Origin: a virus | DNA: 21,425 bases | Reading direction: 5' to 3' (one strand) | IMG/VR virus record: IMGVR_UViG_3300004807_000152 | Location: 1-21,425 of that record | Part shown: piece by piece, positions 7,438 to 14,513 of the stretch | Position numbering within the stretch: position 1 is the first letter of the stretch | How the letters are laid out: each line of letters starts with the position of its first letter | Program-made: the position numbers and the translations under genes | The notes under the pieces: model-generated | What the model was told of the DNA's origin: nothing | The model's input: only the letters and a program-made list of their open reading frames with translations | Database searches by the model: none

Positions 7438-9923
7438 TCTTTGCCTTTCAATCTATCAGCTAAATCAACGCCATGTTGTAGAGCGGCCTGGCGTGCCGTG
7501 AGATCTTGCTGTGCTTTGTGCTTTCCAATATCAACTCCCAACTTGACTCCAGTTTGGTTCTCTTGGGAGGCAATCAAAGCTTGTTTGTGCTTCATATCAA
7601 TACCGGTCTTCATCGCATTAAGCTGTATGTCGGCAGTGGCTTTTTGTTCCTCGAGAGCCAATCTAGCCGTAGCAATAGCCGCCTCGGCTTTTTGTTTCTG
7701 CGCTTTGATCTGGACTTCTTGTTGGGCAATTTGCAACTCTTGCTGCTGCATTTGCAATACTGGGTCTTGCGCTTGCTGTTGTGCCTGCTGTTGAGCAGCT
7801 TGTGCTTGATGCTGTTGGGCAACTTGTTGGGCGGCTTGAGCCATCATGCCTGACAATGCCGCTTCCAATTGAGGCGTCATCTTGTCGTCTTCGGGCGGTA
7901 GTGCCATGCCAAGTTGTTCTTCGATCTGCTGTCTATATAAGTAGCCCATATGTTCGGCCATGTGGGCTTGCAGTGCTCCCATGATGGCTTGCGCTTGTGG
8001 GTTCTGTCCAACGATGGCCATAATTGTTGGGTCTTGCATCATCGACTGATGGACTTGGATATGCGCCTGATGGTTTTGGAACAGAAAAGCTTTTAGCGGT
8101 TTGCCTTTAAGCGCCGCTTGATTCTCAGATACAGGATCCGCAGGCTTCTGATCATCGGGTAATGGTACAAGCTTATCCGCATTTTTAATCCCCAAAACAT
8201 CTAACATTGATCGGTGTAACTGCGGCAGATCATAGATCTGGGGGGCCATCTGCGCCATCTGTATCACAGCTTGATACTGAACTACACGCTGTGAAAGAGT
8301 GGCTGCATTAGGATCTGATACGGGAATGATGTCAACTTTATCGTAGTCATCTTTCTTGGATTTTTTGCCGCCGTACTCTGGATCATATGAGTAATCTGGG
8401 TCTGTGTAATCTCGAATGATGTCTTTGAGTAGTTTTAATTCCTGCTTCAAAGCAAAGTGAGTACGCGCTTGGACTGCACTCAATACCTTTAGCTGTCTCT
8501 CCAATAGAGCAAGTGTGGTTCCGACTGGCGTCTGTGAGGACATGTCCGACACACTCATATCGGCAGTAGCAGCAAATCGGCGTCCCTCTTCGACAATACT
8601 TCCCAAGAGAGTCATCAATACCTGGCTCGGCTCCTTATAAGGTAGCGGCAGGATGGAATCCCGAATATTCCCAGAGGCAACGTCTACGTCTCTAAATTCC
8701 CCTGGAGCAATTGGGGTATCATCGCCCTTAATGCGTAAGCCCCTGGACTTGAGTCCCCCAGGCAAGTTCGATAGAGTTCCAGCATCAATGAGCTGTCGCA
8801 TGATGCTGGTGGCAGATTTAGCAAAGCCGCCAATGAGGTGGAACAATCCGAACCCGTAAGCGCCAAAGCCGGGTATGTATTGGTAGTGGACAAAATGCTG
8901 CCTTTTAAGCTTGAGCGTGTCGCCTTCATTCCAGTTTCTCCTTATGGACAGGATATCATGCGTGCCTTTAATTAGCGTGACAACATATGGAACCATGATA
9001 CCGGTTTCTTCACCGTCATCATTTTGATCCTCAAATCCTTCAATATCAAGATCAACGTGGCATTCATAAAGAGTGTATCGTTCATCGGTAAGGTCACTGA
9101 ATCCGGTCTCCCTATCTTTTGCCGACTGGATTTCTTCTTTAGATCTGCTGGGATCGGGCAACTCTATATCGCGGTAAAAGCCGGCATTCTGTAGCTTTAC
9201 GATTTCATTCTTTGTCTTGCGCATGACGTGCGTCACACGGTAGCAGGTATCCATATCTGTTGTGCCGTAAGGCAACACGATATCTTCGGCAGGGATAAAG
9301 ATGGATACTTGGCGTCCTAAATTGGGATCGTAGTACACCTTCTTGAATGCAGAGCCAGTCGCCGGCAAAGACCAAAGCATGCGCTCGTGTTCTGGTCGAA
9401 ACTCCTTCATTACCTCTGTCAGTTCGTTATTCATGTCGTCTTCGACATTGATAGCGATTTCTTTCATCTGAGGAGATTCTTTACCGATCAGCTTGGTTCG
9501 TACCGGCCCTCTGGCGGGGAAAGTCTCGGTGATCATCTCAGACTGAAACCGTACTACAGCCTCGGTAATCATGGGATGGAACACACCAGACGCTCCATTC
9601 CAGGGCTCTGTGCGCTCTTCTATATGTAAGCCGAGTAATTTAAGCCCTTCTGTATAGGCTTTCTCCCAGTCTTTTCTGGAGTTTTTGTCTTGTTCAATGC
9701 TCTTATCTAGATCGCCAGCCAGCGTTACCAGTACAGACTCATCAACTTCATCGGCCAGATTGTCGTCAAAACCCTCATCCTCCCCCTTGCCCACATCGAT
9801 CTCAAGATCACCGGCCTTAATGTGGACTTCTTCTGGGTCAACAATTTCTATCTCCACGGGCTCCTGATCTTGAGCTAAACTCTCTAGTCCGGCTGGTGCT
9901 TGGTTGAGTGACTTTTCAATCAT
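7434..9923 (-). CDS. Portal protein (P22-like, podovirus type)
   Basis: The 829-residue product fits the large P22-type portals. It has an acidic N-terminal extension (about 1-60). The core begins near residue 85 with a 'SRKDWEKAYTEGLKLLGL' segment and then 'TEPWNGASGVFHPMITEAVV', which is characteristic. Next come 'RFQSEMITETFPARGPVRT', a 'PATGSAFKKVYYDPNLG' motif, and 'YIPGFGAYGFGLFHLIGGFA', all typical of the clip and wing region. A long Gln/Ala-rich helical C-terminus (about 690-790) resembles the extended coiled-coil barrel of P22 portals. The portal forms the dodecameric DNA channel at one capsid vertex and docks the terminase. It starts eight bases past the terL stop, behind AAGGATC, and is part of the packaging operon. 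Confidence 0.93.
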   Translation of the reverse strand: MIEKSLNQAPAGLESLAQDQEPVEIEIVDPEEVHIKAGDLEIDVGKGEDEGFDDNLADEVDESVLVTLAGDLDKSIEQDKNSRKDWEKAYTEGLKLLGLHIEERTEPWNGASGVFHPMITEAVVRFQSEMITETFPARGPVRTKLIGKESPQMKEIAINVEDDMNNELTEVMKEFRPEHERMLWSLPATGSAFKKVYYDPNLGRQVSIFIPAEDIVLPYGTTDMDTCYRVTHVMRKTKNEIVKLQNAGFYRDIELPDPSRSKEEIQSAKDRETGFSDLTDERYTLYECHVDLDIEGFEDQNDDGEETGIMVPYVVTLIKGTHDILSIRRNWNEGDTLKLKRQHFVHYQYIPGFGAYGFGLFHLIGGFAKSATSIMRQLIDAGTLSNLPGGLKSRGLRIKGDDTPIAPGEFRDVDVASGNIRDSILPLPYKEPSQVLMTLLGSIVEEGRRFAATADMSVSDMSSQTPVGTTLALLERQLKVLSAVQARTHFALKQELKLLKDIIRDYTDPDYSYDPEYGGKKSKKDDYDKVDIIPVSDPNAATLSQRVVQYQAVIQMAQMAPQIYDLPQLHRSMLDVLGIKNADKLVPLPDDQKPADPVSENQAALKGKPLKAFLFQNHQAHIQVHQSMMQDPTIMAIVGQNPQAQAIMGALQAHMAEHMGYLYRQQIEEQLGMALPPEDDKMTPQLEAALSGMMAQAAQQVAQQHQAQAAQQQAQQQAQDPVLQMQQQELQIAQQEVQIKAQKQKAEAAIATARLALEEQKATADIQLNAMKTGIDMKHKQALIASQENQTGVKLGVDIGKHKAQQDLTARQAALQHGVDLADRLKGKE
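7820..7829. repeat. CAACTTGTTG repeat copy (in portal gene)
   Basis: A copy of the recurrent 10-base word, here within the Gln-rich coding segment (Gln-Gln-Val codons). The Gln-rich context makes chance likely for this copy. Confidence 0.3.
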
Positions 9924-9931
9924 GATGATCC

Positions 9932-11428
9932 TTAATAATAGGCAGCTTTGCGACGATAACTAGACGGCTCGTCTTTCTCGTCAGAATTTAAAGATAGAAA
10001 CCCGCCCTTCCTGAATCTTAACAATGCCTGTGTTGTTGAGTCCACAAGGTCATCGTGGTCTGAATTGGGGAAAGCAGCGAGCTCTTCGATTACTTCATCC
10101 GCCCATCTTGTAGGCGGCGCCCAGACCTTTCCGCTTGCGAAAAGATCGGACACTGAGTTAATCCTCACCATCTTATCATTTCCCCTACTGGGCGTAAACT
10201 CCTGCACCGGTATCCCCATCGCCCTTAATTCATAAATAAGTGGTGCTCCGGATGCCTTGGCCTCGACGATAAACGCGTCTGGCTCCCAATTCCTATATTC
10301 CTCCAACGCTACCTGCTTTAGTTCCGGAAACTCCATCCGTCTTTTAAACGCATCCAACAATATGACGTGTGGATCTCTGACGTTCTCGTTGAGATAGAAC
10401 ACCCCCCAGGTCGTGCATGCAGAGTAATCGCTTCGTTCGTTCTTGGTAAACGCAGTATCCCAGGACTGTATGACATACTCACACACGGGAACCTTATCCT
10501 CATCCCATATCTTCCACCACTCCCGCTTGACGATAGCCCCTTCCTCCGAGGTTGGGGACTGCATGTACTGGGCATTCCATTTCGCAACGGGAAGTTCGGA
10601 CTTGAGGGCTTCCAGCTCTTCTAACTTCCAAAACTCTGGCCACAGTGGAATACCAGACGGCATAATCGCCGGCAGCTGTATAACCTCCCACTTCTCCCCA
10701 TCCCTGTCGATCATGGACTGGATGATCTTACCGGTTAGGTCTTTCTTGGCCCACCTGGTCATCACCACCACAATAGACCCTCCCGGCTGTAGACGCTGGC
10801 GAGGACCGGATGTGTACCACTCATACACTTTATCAAATACTGTAGGGTCTCCTTGGGCTAAAGCTGCTTCTTGTTCCGAGTGTGGGTCGTCGATGATAAG
10901 CAGATCCGCACCTTTACCGGTCACAGTACCGCCCACACCGATAGCGAAGTATTCGCCATTCTGATTTGTTGACCACCGTCCCGCGGCCTTAGAGTCTGAC
11001 CGTAGATTCACATTGGGGAATATTCGATGGTATTGATCTGACGCCACCAGGTTCCTGACTTTCCGGCCAAACCCGACCGCAAGTTCTGCTGTATTAGACG
11101 TCTGGATAATTTTCTTCCCAGGATACTTCCCCAGATACCAAGCCGGCAAAAGAAAAGACGCAAACTCAGACTTGGTATGACGAGGCGGCATATTAATAAT
11201 CAGCCTCTTTATCTTCCCAGTCGCAATCTCCTCAAACTTCTCCGCCATCAACTCATGATGTCTCCCATGTATAAACCCAGGCCACATCTCATTTACAAAC
11301 TGCAAGAAGTCGTCACTGGCCTTCTCAACATCCAAACTCTGTTTATAGAACTCAAACATCTCCCACATCTCAGACGCCATCTCCGGCGGCATCTTCTCTA
11401 TCGCTTCCATCAAGGCAGCTTCATTCAT
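9932..11428 (-). CDS. terL: Terminase large subunit (ATPase and nuclease)
   Basis: The 498-residue protein is the phage packaging motor. The ATPase half has a Walker A-like loop MPPRHTKSE (about 80-88), Walker B LLIIDDP (about 176-182) and a coupling motif VVVMTRW (about 220-226). The RNase H-like nuclease half has its expected acidic residues: D324 in SWDTA, E389 in IVEAKASG, and D459/D460/D463 in SDHDDLVD. All key residues are present, so it should be active. It would cut concatemeric DNA and drive it through the portal encoded next door. Its ATG overlaps the stop of the LexA-like gene by four bases. The length is typical. Confidence 0.96.
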   Translation of the reverse strand: MNEAALMEAIEKMPPEMASEMWEMFEFYKQSLDVEKASDDFLQFVNEMWPGFIHGRHHELMAEKFEEIATGKIKRLIINMPPRHTKSEFASFLLPAWYLGKYPGKKIIQTSNTAELAVGFGRKVRNLVASDQYHRIFPNVNLRSDSKAAGRWSTNQNGEYFAIGVGGTVTGKGADLLIIDDPHSEQEAALAQGDPTVFDKVYEWYTSGPRQRLQPGGSIVVVMTRWAKKDLTGKIIQSMIDRDGEKWEVIQLPAIMPSGIPLWPEFWKLEELEALKSELPVAKWNAQYMQSPTSEEGAIVKREWWKIWDEDKVPVCEYVIQSWDTAFTKNERSDYSACTTWGVFYLNENVRDPHVILLDAFKRRMEFPELKQVALEEYRNWEPDAFIVEAKASGAPLIYELRAMGIPVQEFTPSRGNDKMVRINSVSDLFASGKVWAPPTRWADEVIEELAAFPNSDHDDLVDSTTQALLRFRKGGFLSLNSDEKDEPSSYRRKAAYY

Positions 11429-11739
11429 TCGATGTTCCTGAAGTTAATATACACCGGCCTAACACTCCTGTCTTTCCCTGCGAGCTTCTTACACACCCCA
11501 ATCTTACATAAGTTATCAATCACCCGTACAAGATTAGCCCGCCCCTTATCCCCAGTCGCTCTCATAATATCCTCATAAGACGGCCCATATCCCATCTTCT
11601 TCCAATGCTCATCTATCACTAAAAACACATTCCTCTCCTTGGGCGTCATCTCTTTCTCCAAACAATCTTCTTCCGTCAACCGACCAGGCCGTGACATCGC
11701 CAACAATTCTTTTTTAGAATGCACATATTTTCTCTTCAT
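11425..11739 (-). CDS. LexA-like winged-helix DNA-binding protein
   Basis: From the ATG at 11739 the product has 104 residues; an upstream TTG at 11769 is possible but lies inside the operator-like repeat. Residues about 35-95 match the LexA N-terminal winged-helix domain: 'TPKERNVFLVIDEHWKKMGY' then 'GPSYEDIMRATGDKGRANLV' (compare LexA's 'PPTRAEIA...' recognition region) and a wing 'GVCKKLAGKDRSVRPVYI'. The self-cleaving serine protease half of LexA is absent, so this is a stand-alone DNA-binding module. It sits between the two terminase genes. A predicted promoter and a CAACAAGTTG repeat lie directly upstream, suggesting autoregulation (inference). No strong Shine-Dalgarno sequence is visible. 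A role in packaging-site binding is an alternative. Confidence 0.7.
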   Translation of the reverse strand: MKRKYVHSKKELLAMSRPGRLTEEDCLEKEMTPKERNVFLVIDEHWKKMGYGPSYEDIMRATGDKGRANLVRVIDNLCKIGVCKKLAGKDRSVRPVYINFRNIE

Positions 11740-11763
11740 AATCAACAACTTACGAGAGCCCCC

Positions 11764-11773
11764 CAACAAGTTG
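11764..11773. repeat. CAACAAGTTG operator-like repeat upstream of the LexA-like gene
   Basis: This intergenic copy, in context CCCCAACAAGTTGACCCC, lies 25 bases upstream of the LexA-like ATG. It is about 10-20 bases downstream of the start point expected from the predicted promoter at 11790-11818. That is a plausible repressor position. Function is inferred from placement and recurrence. Confidence 0.5.
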
Positions 11774-11789
11774 ACCCCTTTTCAGAAAA

Positions 11790-11818
11790 AATATACCCCC
11801 CACCCTATTTTGTTTCAG
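11790..11818 (-). promoter_or_regulatory. Predicted promoter for the LexA-like gene and terL operon
   Basis: On the minus strand a -35 CTGAAA (11813-11818, 4 of 6 consensus bases) and a -10 TATATT (11790-11795, 5 of 6) are 17 bases apart. It lies at the end of terS and would make a leader of roughly 44 bases. Quality is moderate. Confidence 0.5.
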
Positions 11819-12540
11819 AGAGTGACGGGGGGGGTTTCCAGGTCAACAAGTTGGGGAGGGTCAATGGTATTTTCTAAGGATTGAGTGAGTGGAATAGTAT
11901 GCGTAGGATCCCCCGCCGCCTCGCTCGCGCTCGCGGGGGGTGGGGCGTGGGTGGGGTCGAGCGCCTCTGAAATCTCCGCCAGTAGACTCGCGCCTCCGGT
12001 ACGCGCCGGCTTTGCGCTCACATCAACGACCGCCTTGATGCGCTCGAGTAGCTGGGCTTTGATGTCTCCGCTCTTTTGATGAATCACTGTGGTGGTCTTG
12101 CGCTCTTCGAAGGCGCCCACTTCGTAGAGTTTGCCAATCAACTCGAGCGCCTTCATTCGCTGGGCTGGTGGGAAGTCCTCATCGATGGAATGCTTGACTA
12201 GCTGGTGGATTAGCAAAGCCTTCAGTTGAACGGGGGTTCGCAGTTTCTCCGCCTCTATTGCCAGCCTGTACGCCTCTATTTCTTTTGACACTCTTGAGTC
12301 CCTCGCCAGCATATAAGGCGCATTGTTCAGTGTATGCTCGCTTTGGGCGTTATACGTTGTCTTGTATGCCTCTCTCTTACTCATGACACCTTGTGCTACC
12401 TTATGCGCGTACTCTCTCTGTTTACTGGTGAGCGGTTGTTTTACACCTAATATGCTCTCGATGGGTGTGTTGTCTAGTGTATCTTTGATTTGCGCCCTCG
12501 ATAATCTTTTGACTGGCGCGCGCTTACTTGTTTCCGGCAT
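11815..12540 (-). CDS. terS: Terminase small subunit (putative)
   Basis: The 241-residue product has a basic N-terminus and then a helix-turn-helix-type segment (about 38-90): 'LTSKQREYAHKVAQGVMSKR', 'EAYKTTYNAQSEHTLNNAPY' and 'MLARDSRVSKEIEAYR'. This plan is typical of DNA-recognition domains in phage small terminases. A helical middle (about 95-175) could form the oligomer ring, and a low-complexity Pro/Ala-rich C-terminus follows. Small terminases bind the packaging site and present DNA to TerL; position at the head of the packaging operon supports this. The C-terminal coding stretch is unusually GC-rich (about 11900-11960) compared with its neighbours. A predicted promoter lies upstream. 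A general regulator is an alternative. Confidence 0.7.
   Translation of the reverse strand: MPETSKRAPVKRLSRAQIKDTLDNTPIESILGVKQPLTSKQREYAHKVAQGVMSKREAYKTTYNAQSEHTLNNAPYMLARDSRVSKEIEAYRLAIEAEKLRTPVQLKALLIHQLVKHSIDEDFPPAQRMKALELIGKLYEVGAFEERKTTTVIHQKSGDIKAQLLERIKAVVDVSAKPARTGGASLLAEISEALDPTHAPPPASASEAAGDPTHTIPLTQSLENTIDPPQLVDLETPPVTL
11844..11853. repeat. CAACAAGTTG repeat copy (end of terS)
   Basis: This copy sits in the extended context GGTCAACAAGTTGGGG, identical over 16 bases to the complement of the copy at the convergent junction (17292-17301). It is in the terS coding end (Gln-Leu-Val codons), about 25 bases upstream of the predicted promoter for the LexA-like gene. Confidence 0.45.
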
Positions 12541-12553
12541 GGTGTGTGACCCC

Positions 12554-12563
12554 CAACTTGTTG
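12554..12563. repeat. CAACTTGTTG operator-like repeat upstream of terS
   Basis: This intergenic copy (context CCCCAACTTGTTGG) overlaps or abuts the start point expected from the leftward promoter at 12573-12601, and is 13 bases upstream of the terS ATG. Such a position would block transcription or initiation if a protein bound. Function is inferred. Confidence 0.5.
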
Positions 12564-12572
12564 GATTGCATG

Positions 12573-12601
12573 AGTATAAACCGAAACGTCTGAACCCACA
12601 A
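12573..12601 (-). promoter_or_regulatory. Predicted leftward promoter for terS
   Basis: On the minus strand a -10 TATACT (12573-12578, 5 of 6 consensus bases) is 17 bases from a weak -35 TTGTGG (12596-12601). The poor -35 suggests dependence on an activator or low basal activity. The operator-like repeat lies immediately downstream. Confidence 0.45.
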
Positions 12602-12735
12602 TCACCCCCAAAATCAAATAGACTCCCTTATAAATCAACAACTTACAAGCGCTGGCACGATTTTTTCCACATATAAGGTATGGGGTATCAAAAACAGAGC
12701 CTCATATTTTCAACAACAACTAAGGAAACAACACT

Positions 12736-13047
12736 ATGTATTCACAATTCAAAACAATCGATAACTTAATTGAATATCACTCTACCAGTGAGCAAACCAT
12801 GTTCCTTTGCGACTTGACCGGCGTCAGCGTCAACGATCGCTGTTTCGACTCACTGCAACACTGGTTCGACATTAACGACCCATTTCACACCGCCTCGAGG
12901 GTCATGCGCGAATCCGGTGGATCGTTTGCCGGTGCTATTGGCGACGCCTACCAATGCGCCGACTCTCACAACCGCTGGTTGTTGATTCAGGCCTTCCAAG
13001 ACCTATTCAAGCGCTTTATGCCCACCAGTGTGACTGATGAGGTCTGA
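12736..13047 (+). CDS. Small phage protein of unknown function (103 aa), first gene of ribozyme operon
   Basis: A soluble 103-residue protein starting behind AAGGAAA. Its C-terminal half ('SGGSFAGAIGDAYQCADSHN' followed by RWLLIQAFQDLFKRF) matches a small-protein pattern I have seen repeatedly in phages, without a known function. Its last codons (ACT GAT GAG GTC TGA) are also the core and stem II of the first hammerhead ribozyme, and the stop codon lies in ribozyme loop II. The 3' end of this gene is therefore under a double constraint. Confidence 0.8.
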   Translation: MYSQFKTIDNLIEYHSTSEQTMFLCDLTGVSVNDRCFDSLQHWFDINDPFHTASRVMRESGGSFAGAIGDAYQCADSHNRWLLIQAFQDLFKRFMPTSVTDEV

Positions 13048-13079
13048 TTGACCGAAACCGGCGAGAGCCGGTCTCACAC
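13028..13079 (+). ncRNA. Type I hammerhead ribozyme 1
   Basis: Stem I GUGUGA (13028-13033) pairs with UCACAC (13074-13079). The core CUGAUGA is at 13034-13040. Stem II GGUC/GACC (13041-13044, 13050-13053) has loop UGAUU. The invariant GAA is at 13054-13056. Stem III A-CCGGC/GCCGG-U (13057-13062, 13067-13072) is closed by a GAGA (GNRA) tetraloop. The cleavage-site nucleotide is C13073. Every conserved hammerhead nucleotide is present. Cleavage would release a 23-base leader before the gene at 13097. The 5' half overlaps the end of the upstream gene. Confidence 0.95.
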
Positions 13080-13096
13080 AACTACTAAGGAAACCA

Positions 13097-13321
13097 ATGA
13101 AAACCGTTCAATTAAAAATATATCAGCCCTATGGTGGGCGCGGATACTGTGTTGATCTTTTCTACCGCGGTCGACTCATTACCGGCTTTATGTCCAATGA
13201 TTTGGTCGAGGCGCGCGCCAATGCGTTGACTTACGCCAAGAACCGCGGTTTCACCCATGCAGAATTCAGATGTGAGGGTTTGCCCTTGCCAGTACTGCCA
13301 AGCATAACTGATGAGTCCTGA
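13097..13321 (+). CDS. Small phage protein of unknown function (74 aa)
   Basis: A 74-residue, beta-leaning protein (MKTVQLKIYQPYGGRGYCVD ... ITGFMSNDLVEARANALTYA). The layout of short strands followed by an 'EARANALTYAKNRGF' helix resembles small beta-alpha phage accessory proteins, but no family is recognised. It begins behind AAGGAAA in the leader released by ribozyme 1. It ends ...ACT GAT GAG TCC TGA, giving C-terminal TDES encoded by ribozyme 2, with the stop codon in loop II. Confidence 0.75.
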   Translation: MKTVQLKIYQPYGGRGYCVDLFYRGRLITGFMSNDLVEARANALTYAKNRGFTHAEFRCEGLPLPVLPSITDES

Positions 13322-13353
13322 TTGGACGAAACGCCCGAAAGGGCGTCTTATGC
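13302..13353 (+). ncRNA. Type I hammerhead ribozyme 2
   Basis: Stem I GCAUAA (13302-13307) pairs with UUAUGC (13348-13353). The core CUGAUGA is at 13308-13314. Stem II GUCC/GGAC (13315-13318, 13324-13327) has loop UGAUU. GAA is at 13328-13330. Stem III A-CGCCC/GGGCG-U (13331-13336, 13341-13346) is closed by a GAAA (GNRA) tetraloop. The cleavage nucleotide is C13347. All three stems differ in sequence from ribozyme 1 yet keep pairing. Cleavage leaves a 26-base leader before the ATG at 13374. Confidence 0.95.
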
Positions 13354-13373
13354 AACTAACCAAGGAAACAAAA

Positions 13374-13607
13374 ATGAACAATGTAATCGTAAACTTCGAA
13401 TCATGCGAACTCAACAACTCCTATCAAATTGTTGATGACATGGACGAATATGGATCGCTGATTTATTCCATTTGGATTTCAACAGGCCCAATCACCGGAT
13501 ATTACCTCAAAGACCTCAACAACGAAGAGTGCCACTTCAATACCATCGTAGAAGCCATGAAAGCATTGGTCGAACTGGTGGAGGAATACGAGCCCCAAGT
13601 AGCATAA
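13374..13607 (+). CDS. Small acidic phage protein of unknown function (77 aa)
   Basis: I chose the ATG at 13374 because it follows AAGGAAACAAAA in the ribozyme leader; an in-frame ATG at 13311 would lie inside ribozyme 2. The product is acidic, begins MNNVIVNFESCELNNSYQIV, and ends in a helix (VEAMKALVELVEEYEPQVA). No family is recognised. Its TAA stop is the last three bases of the 5' strand of ribozyme 3 stem I, so here only that strand is shared with coding. Confidence 0.75.
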   Translation: MNNVIVNFESCELNNSYQIVDDMDEYGSLIYSIWISTGPITGYYLKDLNNEECHFNTIVEAMKALVELVEEYEPQVA

Positions 13608-13654
13608 CTGACGAGCCCTAATGGGCGAAACTGGCACTTGTGCCAGTCTTATGC
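13602..13654 (+). ncRNA. Type I hammerhead ribozyme 3 (variant CUGACGA core)
   Basis: Stem I GCAUAA (13602-13607) pairs with UUAUGC (13649-13654). The core is CUGACGA (13608-13614); the U-to-C change falls at position 7, the one core position known to tolerate any base. Stem II GCCC/GGGC (13615-13618, 13623-13626) has loop UAAU. GAA is at 13627-13629. Stem III A-CUGGCA/UGCCAG-U (13630-13636, 13641-13647) is one pair longer and has a CUUG loop instead of GNRA. The cleavage nucleotide is C13648. The leader to the ATG at 13676 would be 27 bases. Confidence 0.93.
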
Positions 13655-13675
13655 AACTACTAAGGAAACAAAACC

Positions 13676-13852
13676 ATGGTTATCGCTTACCACGCAAAAC
13701 ATGAGCGCCACGGCTGGCGCGAGATATGTCGCCACCCTATCGATTGGGACGGCTGGCACGATTTCGACCGCTCCATGATCGACGAATTAATCAAGGGCGG
13801 GTCGCACGTTGTAACGTGCGGGTGGAATATGTACCAACTAATTGAGGGTTAA
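13676..13852 (+). CDS. Small phage protein of unknown function (58 aa)
   Basis: Begins behind AAGGAAACAAAACC in the leader of ribozyme 3. The 58 residues (MVIAYHAKHERHGWREICRH ... MYQLIEG) are rich in His and Trp, with an 'HPIDWDGWHDFDRSMIDELI' segment. No family is recognised. It ends three bases before the gp88-like gene, so the two are likely co-translated. An 8+2+8 inverted repeat lies inside its coding end. I accept it on its ribosome binding site, spacing and operon fit. Confidence 0.7.
   Translation: MVIAYHAKHERHGWREICRHPIDWDGWHDFDRSMIDELIKGGSHVVTCGWNMYQLIEG
13803..13820. repeat. Perfect 8+2+8 inverted repeat inside the 58-aa gene
   Basis: CGCACGTT, GT, AACGTGCG. The two-base centre is too tight for a full-length RNA hairpin (the stem would lose pairs near the loop). 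The symmetry looks more like a protein-binding site or a coincidence of codons (Ser-His-Val-Val-Thr-Cys). Confidence 0.5.
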
Positions 13853-13855
13853 GCC

Positions 13856-14503
13856 ATGCGAGTAATTATGTTGAAAAAAGAGGCGAGCGCGCTCACTGGT
13901 GGGCTCACCGAAACCTCGAAGATGCCATGCAAGTCTTACAGTCTACCGACCGAGGCGTGCGCGACCGGTTTCAAAATGGCTCAAATTGAGGGATCGATCT
14001 GTTTTTACTGCTACGCTAATTCCGGCTTCTACCAACTTTATCAGAACACCATTAAACCCGCCCAATTTGCTAGATTAGACTCAATCAATGATCCTCACTG
14101 GGTGGACGCGATGGTGACTCTAATCGGTTCGGATCAGTACTTTAGATGGCACGATTCCGGCGACCTTCAGGGGCTTGAACACTTTAAAAAGATCGTAGAA
14201 ATCGCACAATTGACGCCGAAAACAAAACACTGGCTTCCAACGCGCGAGTACTCGATCATCAAAGACTTTATCTCAGCCGGTGGAGTAATCCCCAAAAACT
14301 TGATTGTCCGGCTCTCCGGTATGTATCCCGACAAGGCCGTGAAGGTACCCAAGAGCCTCGAAGGCGTGCGAGGCGTGACAACGTCCAACGTCCACACTAA
14401 AAAGCCTCTAGGGCTCGCCTGTAAAGCCCCCAGCCAAGCCGGCGAGTGTCGCGACTGTCGCGCTTGCTGGACGAATAAAACTGTATCTTACTTAATGCAC
14501 TAA
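13856..14503 (+). CDS. Gp88-like Cys-rich phage protein
   Basis: A 215-residue protein with the pattern I associate with the mycobacteriophage 'gene product 88' family: 'SKMPCKSYSLPTEACATGFK' then IEGSICFYCYANSGFY (Cys 25, 35, 49, 52), a central RWHDSGD motif (about 97-103), and a C-terminal cluster CKAPSQAGECRDCRACW (Cys 189, 198, 201, 204). Eight ordered cysteines suggest bound metal or an iron-sulphur cluster. The biochemical activity is not known to me. It follows the 58-residue gene by three bases and has no ribozyme of its own, sitting in the middle of the longest ribozyme-bounded segment. It is the only gene of the rightward operon I can place in a family. Confidence 0.72.
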   Translation: MRVIMLKKEASALTGGLTETSKMPCKSYSLPTEACATGFKMAQIEGSICFYCYANSGFYQLYQNTIKPAQFARLDSINDPHWVDAMVTLIGSDQYFRWHDSGDLQGLEHFKKIVEIAQLTPKTKHWLPTREYSIIKDFISAGGVIPKNLIVRLSGMYPDKAVKVPKSLEGVRGVTTSNVHTKKPLGLACKAPSQAGECRDCRACWTNKTVSYLMH

Positions 14504-14513
14504 AAGGGAAATC

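Larger units (their letters stand above)
12541..12735. other. Divergent control region between late and small-gene operons
   Basis: These 195 bases separate terS (leftward) from the small-gene operon (rightward). They hold a predicted leftward promoter and an operator-like repeat. The leader CAACAACAACTAAGGAAACA just before the first rightward gene has the same form as the leaders released by the downstream ribozymes. I could not find a convincing housekeeping promoter for the rightward operon, so it may use a phage-specific or activated promoter. Confidence 0.6.

Noticed and set aside
10443-10964. Long open frame on the plus strand (173 codons) opposite terL.
   Set aside because: It is antisense to a clearly conserved terminase, has no ribosome binding site, and its composition looks like a shadow of the real frame.
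11900-11960. GC-rich inverted repeat (CCCCCGC...GCGGGGG) as a possible terminator.
   Set aside because: It lies within the terS coding end, has no U-tract on the minus strand, and is explained by Pro/Ala/Ser-rich codons.
12634-12646. ATCAACAACTTAC occurs here and at 11741-11753, resembling a degenerate copy of the dispersed repeat.
   Set aside because: A 13-base exact repeat is expected by chance in a window this size, and the match to the 10-base word is incomplete.
12652-12667. TGGCACG followed by TTTCC resembles a sigma54 promoter for the rightward operon.
   Set aside because: The -12 element requires GC after TT; here it is TC, and no enhancer-binding gene is seen. Too weak to call.
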